In this document: positions 44,412 through 55,725 of the stretch, piece by piece
Layout: the number at the start of each line of letters is the position of its first letter
How positions within the stretch are numbered: the stretch's first letter is position 1
DNA from: Cladorrhinum sp. PSN259
Lineage: Eukaryota > Ascomycota > Sordariomycetes > Sordariales > Podosporaceae
Direction of reading: 5' to 3'
Assembly (NCBI GenBank): GCA_033725935.1
Contig: MU867063.1
Coordinates: forward strand, 801,694-865,693
Length of the DNA stretch: 64,000 bases
The notes under the pieces: model-generated
What the model was told of the DNA's origin: nothing
Seen by the model: the letters and a program-made list of their open reading frames with translations, nothing else
Database searches by the model: none
Translations under genes and position numbers: made by a program

Positions 44412-45754
44412 CTAAGCCTTCTCCTCTGAGCCAGTAGCCATGATTGGAGCCTTCTCAACAGTCGAGTCGACGCTAGTTGGATATTGCTGGGCATGTTGAT
44501 GAAATGAGACAAGCGCAGCGGCTGCTTGGCCAGTTGTGAAGTCATTAGACTGAGCTTGGTGCTGAGACATTGAATATCCCCGCTGGGCAGTAGGCGTATC
44601 GTTGTATCGGAGAGGTTCGATGGGCTGACCGTAAAGCCTTGGACGTGTGTTCGCAACTTGGGCGTCGTGGTATGAATTGTAAAGCTGCTGATGCGTGAAT
44701 TGATTCTGCCCATATGGGTTAGAGTACTGGTAATGGTAGTTCGAGGTTTGGTAAGGCGGCTCCAGCGCACGAGGTTGGTTCGGGAGTTGCTGAAGTTGAT
44801 GGTTCGAATAACCGCCATAGCCATGCCCATGCCGATGGCCCTGCTGATGCCCTTGAGCATGAGAGGATGAATGACTTGGATAATACACTCTACTGTCCAA
44901 TGAGTACATTGTACCATACTCGTCGCCATACTGCCGACTAGGTAGCGGAGCAGATTGGTTGGACAGGTCAGCGTCAAGGCACGACGCACGAGGGAGAACA
45001 TCAGCCCCCGGTCCTGATGCTGAAGTGTTGTTTTGAGGGATGCTAGATTCCAACTTCGGAACTGGTTGATTTGCCTTTTCGTCGCCATTCTCGGTGTCAG
45101 ACTCTTTATCCTCGTTCTCCTCGGCCTGCATTCGGCTACGTCGAGCAGTCATCTTCTTGCCGCGTCGCTCCACCGCGCTTGCGCGGGGAGCCTTTCGGCC
45201 TACCGCGGGCTTCTTGTCCTCCTCAGACTCAGACTTGACCTTGGTCTTGGGCTCGAATCTGTGACCAGTTGGATCGCCAACGTTGTTGACCTTGCCATGC
45301 TTCTTGTCCTCATTCACTACGCAGTGTGTCAGTAACTCTATACACTGGCCCCTCGGCGTCTATTACATACACTGCTTGATATATGGCAAAGCCATCCCCT
45401 CGATGTATGGCGAGCGAGTGCGACCATTTACATGAACGTTGAGGTAGAAATGCTCGACTATCAGACCCTTTAGTTAGCATCATGTACATGATAGCTAGAG
45501 ATGCCTCATGGGTACTTGCAGCAGCTCAGATTCGTATAATTACGGCGTGCCGCGCCGCCATCTTTGGTGGCCCAGCGCATCATCTCCTCAGCAATCTGAG
45601 TCCACTCCATGATCTCGTAGTGTTTAGCTCTCCTCTCCTCGGGCGTCATCTTGTGGTATTTCTCCCAGTCGCGAGCTACCCGCTTGTGGGAGCGTGGCAT
45701 GCAATACCGCCAAAAATGCCTCTCCTCGGCAGATGACCAGACCTTTCCACCCAT
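44412..45754 (-). CDS. Uncharacterised fungal protein: W-rich N-terminal domain plus disordered Q/H/Y-rich tail
   Basis: Three exons: 45754-45520, 45457-45371 and 45316-44412; 408 aa. The first intron (45519-45458) uses a GC-AG pair with donor GCAAGT and CTAAC branch sequence; the second uses GTATGT...CGTAG. The N-terminus MGGKVWSSAEERHFWRYCMP begins a small domain of about 110 residues (SHKRVARDWEKYH, WTQIAEEMMRW, NYTNLSCFEHFYLNVHV) resembling a Myb-type helix-turn-helix region found in other Pezizomycotina proteins of unknown function. From residue 120 on it is basic (RRGKKMTARRSRMQ), acidic, then low-complexity Gln/His/Tyr/Pro (SSHAQGHQQGHRHGHGYGGY). A DNA-binding or chromatin role is a guess from composition. 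Confidence 0.75.
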
Positions 45755-46591
45755 CCTGACGACTGGTAGCCAAGTGATGAAAAATTATAGGCTGGGTGTT
45801 GGATTTGGAGTTTCTGGCCGCGTTGTATTACCGGGATAGAGGATATCTGAAGATGGCCGGCGGTACTGGTGGATGCTTTTATGCGCCCGATTCCGTCCAA
45901 GTTGTGGAAACGAGAAGGTAGGATCAAAACTTTCAAGAAGCTTCGAGGTTTTGATAGCGAATGGGAGTTGGATGTGGAGACCCGAGTTGCTGATGTGTGA
46001 ATAGAACAATAGGGGAGAGTGGTGGGCACAATCGAAACGTGGTTCTGGATAGGTAGACAGTTATTGATCTGTACGACAATACAGAGTTTTTTGGGGGGTG
46101 TGTGGAAGGAAAGAAAATGGAAGAGGAAAGCGGGAGGGCAGGTGCGAACTTATACGCTCCAAAAGCTGTGCTGCAAAGACACGACCGCAGCTTGCAAAAA
46201 CAAGATCGAATTTGACAGCAAAAACTCCACGTAGTCATCCGATCTGATGTCGACGGTGAACACCTAAAACCGTCAAAATCCCGAGGTGCAGAGTCTGCGG
46301 ATGGGCCGCAGCGGAATCCAAAGCAGGGCCGCCAAAATATCCATCCTGACTTGTTCATAACAGAAATATGGGGCCCCAGGTGGCAGCAACCGAGCTTTTC
46401 TTTCTTCTTGCCACAATAAGAGCAAATTCAATCAGCCCTTGGAGTAACGTTGAAGTCTGAGCTACCCATTGAGACAATCTCACGGGTCACGTACCCCTAC
46501 TAATACGAGGTGCAACATGATAGGCAACTTGAGCTATCTTGGAGTTTTGAATCTCAGATATTGATGCTCAGCACGTCGTTGATTTTGAATA
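45755..46591. other. Gene-free region upstream of the uncharacterised gene
   Basis: Promoter side of that gene, up to MITE copy B. No exon recognised. Confidence 0.4.
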
Positions 46592-46923
46592 CACTCTAAT
46601 GCTTAAATGTTTGTGACCTTAATACAAGCCCCATAAAACCAAGGACAGAAACAAGGCACGGAGGCGAATCAAAAATACAAACCGCAAGGTATTAGTACGT
46701 GGCCCGTGGAATATCCAGCATGCGTAGAAAGGAGTCAGGAATACATCAACAGAAGGCGAACAGGCGTAGAAAGGAGTCAGGAATGCATTTATAGAAACCG
46801 AATAGGCATAGAAAGCAGGCAGGAATGTATTAACAGAAGCTAAATAGGCGTATAATTAAGTAAAATAGGCATAGGAAAGTGTGAGTTGGGCGTGTACCGC
46901 GCTAACATTTAAGCATTAGATTG
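46592..46923. mobile_element. MITE-like element, copy B (TA-flanked, terminal inverted repeats)
   Basis: 332 bp, bounded by TA at 46590-46591 and 46924-46925. Left end CACTCTAATGCTTAAATGTT; reverse complement of right end CAATCTAATGCTTAAATGTT. Shares with copy A the ends, the CATAAAACCAAGGACAGAAA segment, three internal 42-bp units and the GTGTACCGCGCTA end block. About 90 bp of the left-centre of copy A is missing. No coding capacity. Confidence 0.82.
46719..46844. repeat. Internal 42-bp tandem array of MITE copy B (3 units)
   Basis: Three units on the GGCGTAGAAAGGAGTCAGG core, totalling 126 bp, each differing by several mostly transition changes. Confidence 0.8.
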
Positions 46924-46925
46924 TA

Positions 46926-48554
46926 TGTCTCGTGAAAGTAGTTTGAGTTTATCTTGGGCAACTTGGTCTAGCATTATGTTTGCTGGCATTGTGATACAGA
47001 ACCAGCAGTCTGGGTGAGGGCCTTTTAATTTGAGCCCGATCACTCTGCTAGAGTACCGCGTGGGCACCATCGAGGGTGGGTTCTCCGGGGCCACGAGGTG
47101 AATCCGTCATCATCTTCAATTACCAGGGAAGGAAGGCGTAACTTCCGCATTCTAGTTGTACCACATCTTTTGACCCACCGAGCCCCCAACAAAAAAAGCT
47201 TTGAGCCAGTTATTTAGGTACTTCAGGTCCTTCCAAGCTCGTCAACCAACCAGAGGGCCCGAAAACGAGGAATGACAATCAGTTGCAAGAAACCGTCCCA
47301 AGATTTAATTGCCTTGAGATCACAGCGGGTCTTCAGGACCGAAGGTCGGAGCAAGTGACTCATTATTGAGCACTGTACTTTTTCTGGAGGTTTAACGAGT
47401 TTCGGCCGAACTAAGAAGCGGAAAAGCAGTTTAAACGCTGTCGAGTCTTGAACGGAGTAGCAGCATTGCAGCATTGTTGAGGCATGAAGTGATCCAACGC
47501 TTTGCTCTCGTTCCTTTGTCATCGAGCAGCACAACCCCCCAAAAACACCCCCTTCAAAATGGCGCCATCCAGTCATTCAAAAAGAGATTGAAACTCGACC
47601 AATCTGTTGATGAATCGATCTATGATGTTGCCAGCGCTCGGACTCTGTTCGTCGTGAGACCCACAAAAGTAAACAATGCCCCTTTTCGCTTGCATCCCGC
47701 AGTGCCACGTTCCACTTGCAAACATCATCCTGAAGAAATTCTCACAACTAGGAATGGTAACGTACAATCAGGTATAGTTCTCACCATTAGCTTTCTTCTG
47801 ATATAATACCTTTGGGAAGTGGCCAATGATGACGATGGAATCACCAGTTATGTAGCATGGCAGGGCCACAATGATAAAACCCACATCGCCGCCACCTATC
47901 AGAGCAAACTGTCTGGTTAACGTTGAGATGAAAACAAGACGACGGATATTCAGTAAGGACCTCAAAGTTTCTGTGGCCAAGCTGTAATTGCCCTTCAGCT
48001 CTGCGGATACTCAACAGATTGTCTTATCTCCTATGCTGCTGCAATACTCTATACTGCATACGCGCGACACAGACAGCACGCCATGTACCATAGCACTCAA
48101 CTTTTTACAGCTTTCAAGGTGGGCCATACCTCACAGTTGCTGCCCAAATGACCATATTCTTTGTTACTAGGAGCTCCCTAAGCGGAAGACGAACCGAACA
48201 TCGGACCCAACTGCGGCAGCACTCCGCGGAAACGGCACAAGCGGCAGCGTGACACCCATTCTTCACTCACCAGAAAATCGCCCCATACCTCTGGAGTATT
48301 GAACCATTTCAGCCGCTATCAATCAGTTCTACAGTTCTCGCTAAGAGCTGGATTCCCAACATGCTGCTATCTTTGCCAGCATTACGAGATTCTATCCGCC
48401 CCACGACCACTAACCTCAGGGGTGACAGTTTCGGCAACCAATGACGGAAAAGTAACTACTCATTCAAAAGGGTTCGACGGTTCAGGTGCGGCATATCCTC
48501 GAGAAACCAGATAAGGCGCTACACTCCTCTCCACCCGCGAAAACTTGAAGAAGG
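46926..48554. other. Gene-free interval between MITE copy B and Gep4
   Basis: 1.6 kb with no frame resembling a known protein and no tRNA fold. It probably holds the Gep4 3' UTR at its right end. A short good-context ATG near 47560 stops after 10 codons. Confidence 0.45.
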
Positions 48555-49226
48555 TCAGTCACAGCCCACAACAGCAAGAGGTCTTCCCAGACTACTCACA
48601 ATACTTTTCTTCTCATGAGGAACGACGCCCTCCCTGACCCAAACACCCCAACTACCCATCATATTGGCCAGCATCATATCCGTTGCCAACCGATCCCCCA
48701 CGATAGCGACTTGACTAGGACTCGTCACTCCTGTCTCTGGATGACTCCGAAAATACTTCATGATCTCGTCGCCGCAGCCCGGCTTCTTGACCGCATGCGT
48801 GAGAACGATTACGCCTGTAGCTTTCTCTACTGCTGATGCCATCTTGCCGTCCTTGTCATAGCTGGTCGCACCAGCCGTGTTGGAGACTATAAGAAGCCGT
48901 CGCCCTGGATAGGCTGCTCTGAGAAGCTCGAAGTGTTTCTGGCCTGAGTCAGTCATGATTTGAGTATATGGGAAACGGGGCCGGAAGATGGTTACCTTGT
49001 ACTTATCAAAAACCTCATTCTCCTCCGGATATGCAAAGCAATCATCCTTGTCAAGAACAACGGCTTTGATGTCAGCTTGCTTGCTCCCGCTCGTCTTGGC
49101 GGGAAAAGCCTTGTTAAGTGGAATTGGCAGGTCGGCGAAAGTAGAGACTGTTGCGTGAGGAAGACATAAGGATGGCTTCGCAAGCAATTTAAAGATGTTT
49201 AAAGAGGCCGACAAGTTGAGATTCAT
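48555..49226 (-). CDS. gep4: Phosphatidylglycerophosphatase Gep4 (mitochondrial, HAD family)
   Basis: Two exons, 49226-48996 and 48938-48555; intron 57 nt with donor GTAACC and acceptor GGCCAG, 3n long without a stop, so its removal rests on the family match (DKYKKHFELLRAAYPGRRLL). 204 aa. The N-terminus MNLNLSASLNIFKLLAKPSLCLPHATVSTFADLPIP is the Gep4 signature. HAD motif I is VVLDKDDCFA (residues 57-66), motif II SNTAGA, motif III KKPGCGDE, and motif IV VAIVGDRLATDMMLAN. It dephosphorylates phosphatidylglycerophosphate to phosphatidylglycerol, the penultimate branch of cardiolipin synthesis, at the matrix side of the inner mitochondrial membrane. It is divergent from Orc2, 289 bp away. Confidence 0.95.
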   Translation of the reverse strand: MNLNLSASLNIFKLLAKPSLCLPHATVSTFADLPIPLNKAFPAKTSGSKQADIKAVVLDKDDCFAYPEENEVFDKYKVTIFRPRFPYTQIMTDSGQKHFELLRAAYPGRRLLIVSNTAGATSYDKDGKMASAVEKATGVIVLTHAVKKPGCGDEIMKYFRSHPETGVTSPSQVAIVGDRLATDMMLANMMGSWGVWVREGVVPHEKKSIVSSLGRPLAVVGCD

Positions 49227-49515
49227 TTTTTGTGTGAATATTATGAGTTGAGGTTGTACAGTTGAAATCAGGATATTCCAGTTAGGGATACAGGGGTTTA
49301 ACGACGTCAATTGTTCCTATGTAAGACCCCGCGGACCCCTGCACAAGGAACGGCTTCCAGAAGGGAGCTCGGGCCACATTCGAAAAAAAAGATATGGGGA
49401 ATCCCTGGAAGTCGCGTCTCCCTCGGGCAGCGCGTCGCAATTAAAGCTGCAACTTCATGAGGGTTCTGGGAACTCGGAGCTTTTCCTCGCCACAATCTTA
49501 TATTCAGCGCACACT
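49227..49515. promoter_or_regulatory. Shared divergent promoter region, Gep4 / Orc2
   Basis: 289 bp between two start codons on opposite strands; both promoters and leaders must be here. No TATA box is obvious. Confidence 0.4.
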
Positions 49516-51258
49516 ATGCCTCCAAAGAAAGCCCAGAAAGCGGAGGCAGGAGCTCAAGAAGCGCGCCCATCACGCAAACGCCAACTGCCCATCGACCCGT
49601 ACGAAGTCCCAGATGAAACTGCACCCTCAAAACGACAGCGCCGATCGAATCCTGCCAAACAAAATAATGAGAAGCAAGATGAGCCTGTTGTAAATGGAAC
49701 CCCTAGTAAGCGACGGGGTCGGCCGCCAAAAGCCGAGGCAACAACACCTTCAGCCCAGCGCCAAAAGGACGCTGTTGAAACTCCAGTCAAGTTCAATGGT
49801 ATCAACGGCGCAAGTACTCCGGGGAGGAAGACAATCGCAGATCGATCAGCAAGGAAAAAGAGTGCCAGAGCCTTGGTAGACCGAATAATAAACGGCGCCA
49901 TAAGCGACGACGAAGCGGAAGATGGAGATATTGCGCGCGAGATTTACGAGTCCAGCGAGGAGGAACTCGACGAAGAAGATGAAAACCAAGAATCTCAGGA
50001 AGCCACAACGCCATCTAAAACAGGGAGGAAACCAAAAGCTACGACAAACACAACACGAACGAGGAAGAGATCTCCAACACCTCCAGGGAATCTCCCACCC
50101 CACGAACAATACTTTTACCAGAATAAACCCGGTCGAGCGAAAACCTCCAACAACACCCTATCCTCCCTCGACCTCCTTACTCATGACGAGTATTTCTCCA
50201 TTCTACGGAAGCTCAAAGACCCCCACGAAGCAGATGTCAACTTTCTCCTCTCCTTACACGCCGAATCCTTCCCGCAATGGGCGTTCGAGCTCTCCCAGGG
50301 CTTCAGCACGTGTCTATACGGCTACGGTTCAAAACGGAAGCTCTTACACAACTTTGCAACGTACCTATCCACTTCCTCCTCACAACCACCTTCACACCGA
50401 ATCGTTGTAATAAACGGATACGTACGCACCCTCACCGCGAGGGAAATTCTTTCAACCCTCTCTACGGCAATCCTCTCACCATCTAAAGGTGGCCTGACCA
50501 CATCACCGACTCTAGCCACTTTGCTATCCCTATTATCCTCCTCCTCCTCCCCCTCCCCAGTAACTCTCACAATTCTGATAAACTCAATCGACTCCCCACC
50601 TCTCCGAAAACAGCCACTCCAAGCCTTACTTGCCACTCTATCCTCCCATCCACAAATCCGTCTATGCTGTACAGCAGATTCACCAGATTTCCCCTTACTC
50701 TGGGACTCAGCCATCCGCTCTTCCTTCAACTTTATCTTCCACGACTGCACCACTTTTTCCAGGTTTAGTCCTGCAGAACTGGAAGTAGTCGACGAAGTAC
50801 ACGAGCTACTGAATCGCAAAACGAGAAGAGTAGGAGGCAAAGAAGGAGTGGCATTCGTGCTGAGAAGTCTACCCGAGAATGCCAAAAATCTGTTTAGACT
50901 GTTGGTCGGTGAGGTTTTGGTTGCCATGGAGGAACAGCAGAGTGGTGGTGCAGCAGCAGATGATGAAGTGGCGGTTGAGTACCGGATGGTTTATCAAAAG
51001 GCTGTGGAGGAGTTTATATGCAGTAGTGAGATGGCTTTTAGGACTTTACTTAAGGAGTGAGTTGTTTTTTTCTTCTTCCCTCACTAACAAAAAAAAAGAA
51101 ATATTGAGGATAAGAAGATTTCGTGCTGACTTGACCAAAATAGGTTTCACGATCATCAGATTATCACGAGCCATAAGGATGCTTTGGGAACCGAGCTGTT
51201 AAGTTTGCCTTTTAGGAAGGATGAGTTGGAGAGTATTTTGGAGGAGTTGATGTCTTGA
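49516..51258 (+). CDS. orc2: Origin recognition complex subunit 2
   Basis: Exons 49516-51056 and 51144-51258, intron 87 nt (GTGAGT...AATAG); 551 aa. The first 190 residues are disordered and basic with short AT-hook-like cores (KRRGRPPKAE near residue 64, TPSKTGRKPKATT near 175). The ORC2 core starts near LSSLDLLTHDEYFSILRKLK and continues through FPQWAFELSQGFSTCLYGYG, where the glycine-rich GYGSKRKLL is the AAA+ like nucleotide-proximal segment, then RIVVINGYVRTLTAREIL, ILINSIDSPPLR and a winged-helix end. The splice adds EFHDHQIITSHKDALGTELL, typical of the ORC2 C-terminus. Orc2 is part of the ORC hexamer that loads MCM helicase at replication origins. Confidence 0.95.
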
Positions 51259-53493
51259 TGTTTTTTGGGGGGAAAGAGAGCGAGCGAGCTAGGGAGAGCA
51301 AGATTGGATGGACGAGGAAGAAGAGAAAGGAGTCTTTCTCTTCATCTGGGACTTTTGGATACGAGAAGGCAAGGAAAATAATGACACTCTTTTTCGTTTA
51401 CAGTGATACAAGCAACCTTGGATCCTATAGAAGAGAGAAGGTAGCATAGCATAGCGTAGCATAGCCACTGCATCTCATATATATACATTGCCATTTATCT
51501 GGAGAGAGGGTAAATGAGCTCTCCCCATTTTAGATGCTTACTGCATTTCTGAACTGTCTCATCTCAGGAGTCTTTCTTTCGTCTATCCTTGTTTCAGTAC
51601 AGCGGACGTTTCTCATAATCGAGATGTTTTTTTTACTTGTAGTGGTTTTCTCCCCACCTGTGTTGGAATCTGATCCTCTCCGAACGAAAGGTATTATTAC
51701 ATTTTATGTTGTAGATGTCTATATGAGAAACCAAGAGATTTAAAACTTCTGAAAATACAAGAAACAGATACAGGTGAAACCAAAACCTAATTCCTCATCA
51801 TGTATATTTCATCACACACACACACACACATACTAGCTTTATTCCTCCCATCAACACAATAACAGTTCGATCCGATTAATAAAATACAAAACACTTTGTA
51901 GAATCCAATACCTAATAATATCATTTCGATCCCTATATAACCAACAATTCATTTACCTAACGGTAACCCTGTTTTCCGTTCCTCTTCAACAAGAGTAAAA
52001 AAGCTTCTTCGGTTCCGTGTTTTCTCTTTTTTTTCCCCCTCTCTCTTTTTTGTTGAAAAAACATATACGACCATAAGACCAATATAAAAACCTCAAAACA
52101 ACGTCAAAATTGTAGGCCAAGTATTTTTGTTAAAAATCAGGTGTGCTATCTACTCAAGCAATTGGCATACTTGATTTAAAGGGTTACTATGATCAGACGG
52201 CGGAATACAGATAGATCGTGCCGGCCTACCTACATCGAAGGATTGAGACTGAGATTTCCTCAGATCAAACACCAAATAAGTATAACACTTTAGAGTAAAC
52301 TGCAACATCAGGATACGTGATTATGCAGGTTGAGACCAAGACAAAATCAGTATATCAACCAGTCCGATTCAGCAGAATGACAAACTAGAGAATTACGGGA
52401 TTGATGGCAAGCTCAATTCAAATAGCATCAGGATTTGTCACCTCACAGCAGTAGAAAAAGAACAAAAAGTTAAAAAGCAATAGTTTTTTTATTCGGAATC
52501 CCAGAACAGACAGACTATTTTTGTCCTCCGTCTTCAAGGGTCCAGCTCGTTCTGTGTCCTTCATCGAAGCAAATTGTGATCATCACAACTTCGAAAACGA
52601 CCAGACCTTGACGAGCCGGTGGATGTACCCCGCCATTGCCCTAGACAATGATCCCATGAACCACCCGAGTCGTTTCAAAACCAATGACCTCTCGCGCGCA
52701 ATGCGCTTTGGCGCAAATGACCATTTGATGTCCTCCACCGAATCCAGTGCCAATAAAGAAGAGAAAACAGAAACAGTAAAAATCCCCCTCTGCCACCATC
52801 AGAACCATTTTCAAAGGGGTATCTCATGCTTCGTTCATTTTTGCGCCCAGCCCTGTAATTGGGGCTGCCGAAAAAAATTAACCCGTCTAAATCGTATTTG
52901 GCCTCGTTGTGGCCTTCCGAGTCCCAGAAACCATCGAGACATGCAGGTCAAGTCCCACTGCGGGAACCAACCGATGAAAAAGAACCGAGAAAGCCACTTT
53001 TGTCTATGATGGGCGTCGTCGAAAAAACATGAGATGTAAGAAAACTGAAAATAGCATGCGGTGCATCATGACCCCCCATTTCTATTGGAAAGCAGTGAGA
53101 GCCCTCGCAAAAATGCAGGATAACAGCAGAAACATGACGATCGTAAGGGTTGATCGAGATCCAGTCTTTCTAGATCATATCAGCCGTGTCCGCGAAAATG
53201 CCTGCCTCAGCAGGCGCTCGCAGCGCGTTGTCGTCGACTCTTGATGTGGTCTAAAGGGGTATCATGTCGTTTTCGAATCCTTCCCGTTTCTCTCATGGAA
53301 CAGAGAACCCGATCTATCGTCAAAAGCCGAAGGAAACCTTGGATCTGAATCCTGTGGGCCCCGTGAAATAGAATAAAGTCATGCCCGCCGCCGTACAAAT
53401 ATGAAATTCCGAAATGCCGTGGAACAACAACAAGTTGAAGAAAAAAAGAAAGAAAGACAAGAAAATGGGTTGCTGGCGATGCACAAAGGTTGT
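51259..53493. other. Gene-free convergent interval, Orc2 / Ded1
   Basis: 2.2 kb. It contains GCATA short repeats (about 51441-51465), a CA run (about 51815-51830), AT-rich sequence near 51900-52160, and the Ded1 3' side. No open frame here is convincingly coding. A long Ded1 3' UTR is plausible but not shown. Confidence 0.45.
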
Positions 53494-55725
53494 TTACCAC
53501 CAAGACTGGCCGCCACCACCGGGGTTGCCGTAGCTACCACCACCATAGCCGCCGCCGCCGCCGCCGCTGCTGGCACCGCCGCCATAACCACCACCACCGC
53601 CAGCATAACCACCGGAGGGAGCACCACCACCACCACCACCGTAGCCACCACCACCATACCCGCCACCGCCGCCGGAGTTGTGGCCGCCGAAACCACCGCC
53701 GCTGCCACCGAAACCACCACCCCCGCCGCCGAAGCCGCCGCCGCCGCCGCCGCCCTTGCGGAAATCGGTGTTACCACCACGGCCGCGACCGCGACCACCA
53801 CCCCCACCACCACCACGGCCACGACCACCACCACCGAAGGAAGACTCGCGAGCGATCGTCTCAAGGAAGGCGGGGACCTCCTGGTTGGCCTCCTTGAGGA
53901 GCTCAAGGAGCTCTCGGACAACACCGCGATTGCCACGGTTGAAGAAAGCAGTGGCGATACCAGTGTTGCCGGCACGACCAGTACGACCGATACGGTGAAC
54001 ATAGTCGTCAATGTCGGTGGGAAGGTCATAGTTGATGACGTGAGTGACATTGGGGATATCGAGACCACGGGCCGCAACGGCAGTGGCAACAAGGATGGGG
54101 CACTTGCCGTTACGGAAAAGCTCAAGAGCCCGCTCACGCTCACGCTGAGTGCGGTCGCCGTGAATAGAAGTGGCGGGGAAGTTCTGATTGATAAGGAAAT
54201 CAGAAAGAGAGTCCGCCATGCGCTTGGTCTCAACGAAGATGAGGGTGAGACCAGCACCGTGGGTGTGCAGAATATCGAGAAGAACGGAGCGCTTGTCAAC
54301 GTCCTCGACGTACTCAACCTTCTGAGTAATGTTCTCGGAAGTTGAGCCGACACGGCCAACGGACAAGAAGACGTAGTCGCTCAGGAAGTCCTGGGCAAGC
54401 ATCTGGATGTCACGGGGGAAGGTGGCCGAGAACATCAGAGTCTGGCGGGAACCAGTGGGAGGCATGTCCTCACCCTGGACAATCCGGCGAATCTGGGGCT
54501 CGAAACCCATGTCGAGCATGCGATCAGCCTCGTCAAGAACCAGATACTTGATGTTGCAGAGCGAGATGCGACCACGCTCTATGAGATCGACCAATCTGCC
54601 GGGAGTGGCAACAAGAAGATCGCAGCCGCGCTCAATCTGACGAAGCTGGGAGCCAATATCGGCACCGCCATAGACGACGCAAGGGCGGACCCACGAGCGG
54701 TAGGCGAACTTGCGAGACTCGTCGTAGATCTGAGAGACCAACTCACGGGTAGGAGCGAGAATCAAGGCAGTAGGATAAGCCTTGCGCTGGCGATAGCCAC
54801 CGCCGCCAGCCTGAGGAGGGACCGGAGAAGGACCCTGGACAAATGACTGGTGGAGAATCGGGAACAAGAAACCGCCAGTCTTGCCGGAACCTGTTTGAGC
54901 GCAAGCCATGAGATCGCGACCACCGATGACGATGGGGATCGAGTACTTCTGAACCGGGGTGGGAACGTTGTAGCGGGCCAACTCAATGTTGGAGAGCAGG
55001 TGGGGGTCGAGCGGAGGGTTGGAGAAGGTCAGGACAGGGTCAGGGACGTCATGACCGGAAGGAGTGACCGGGATGTCGTCGTACTTTTCGAAGTTGATAC
55101 CGGTGTGCTGCTTGCTCGGGTCATCGGGAGTGCCAAAGAGCTCACGCTCGAGGCGGGGATCACCAGAACCCAAGACGTGCTTGCCATCGACCCAGCGGCC
55201 CTCACCGCGAGCGGCAGGACCACCACCGCCGCCGCCGCCGCCGATGTTGCCGCCGGCATTAGGACGACCATAGGCATTGCGGTTGAAGCCACCGCCACCA
55301 CCGCCCTGCTGGCGGCCCCAGCCCTGCTGCTGCTGCTGCTGCTGCTGCTGAGGAGGAGGAGGAGCGTCGTAGCCAGTAGCACCGACAGGGGGGAAGTTGC
55401 CAGAGCGAGCGTCGAAATTGTTATTTCTGTTTCGCCAACAGTTAGTCGCAATCCACAAATCATTGATTCCTAATAAACAAGACGAGGTTAAAACTTACCC
55501 AGCCCAGGCGCTGCTGTTCAGACCATTCATATGACCCGCGCCAGGGTGGCCACCCATGGGAGGAGGACCGCCCATGTTGTTCGGGACGTTAGCACCGACC
55601 TTTCCGCGTAGGTGCGGGGGAATGTATGAGCGACCACCAGCCTGGTGCTGGCCAGCGAGCTGAGCGGCAGCGGGGGCAGAGTCGAGGGCGAGGTTGCCCA
55701 TGCCACCGGCAAGTTGATCAGCCAT
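53494..55725 (-). CDS. ded1: ATP-dependent RNA helicase Ded1 (DEAD box)
   Basis: Exons 55725-55499 and 55426-53494, intron 72 nt (GTAAGT...AACAG); 719 aa. The N-terminus has GGRSYIPPHLRGK, the eIF4E-binding-type motif found in Ded1/DDX3. Between residues about 95 and 145 there are Pro/Gln and Gly runs (nine Gln, CAG/CTG-coded). Helicase motifs are complete: Q-motif region upstream, AQTGSGKT at 252-259, PTRELVSQI, TPGRLVDLI, DEAD at 374-377, SAT at 409-411, and HRIGRTGR at 553-560, followed by RGG/Gly-rich C-terminal tail from about 612 to SWW-type end. Ded1 unwinds mRNA leaders to help start-codon scanning and forms condensates on stress. It is divergent from no gene directly: 2 kb to the beta-4 gene. 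Confidence 0.97.

Noticed and set aside
47561..47593. Good-context ATG with a 10-codon ORF
   Set aside because: No donor before the stop and no downstream exon found.
52521..53009. 162-codon open frame between Orc2 and Ded1
   Set aside because: Starts at a non-ATG codon, no family features, composition unlike neighbouring genes.
53401..54345. Long plus-strand open frame (about 315 codons) antisense to Ded1
   Set aside because: It is an artefact of Gly-rich (GGN) codons read on the opposite strand, giving Thr/Ala-rich repetitive peptide with no domain.
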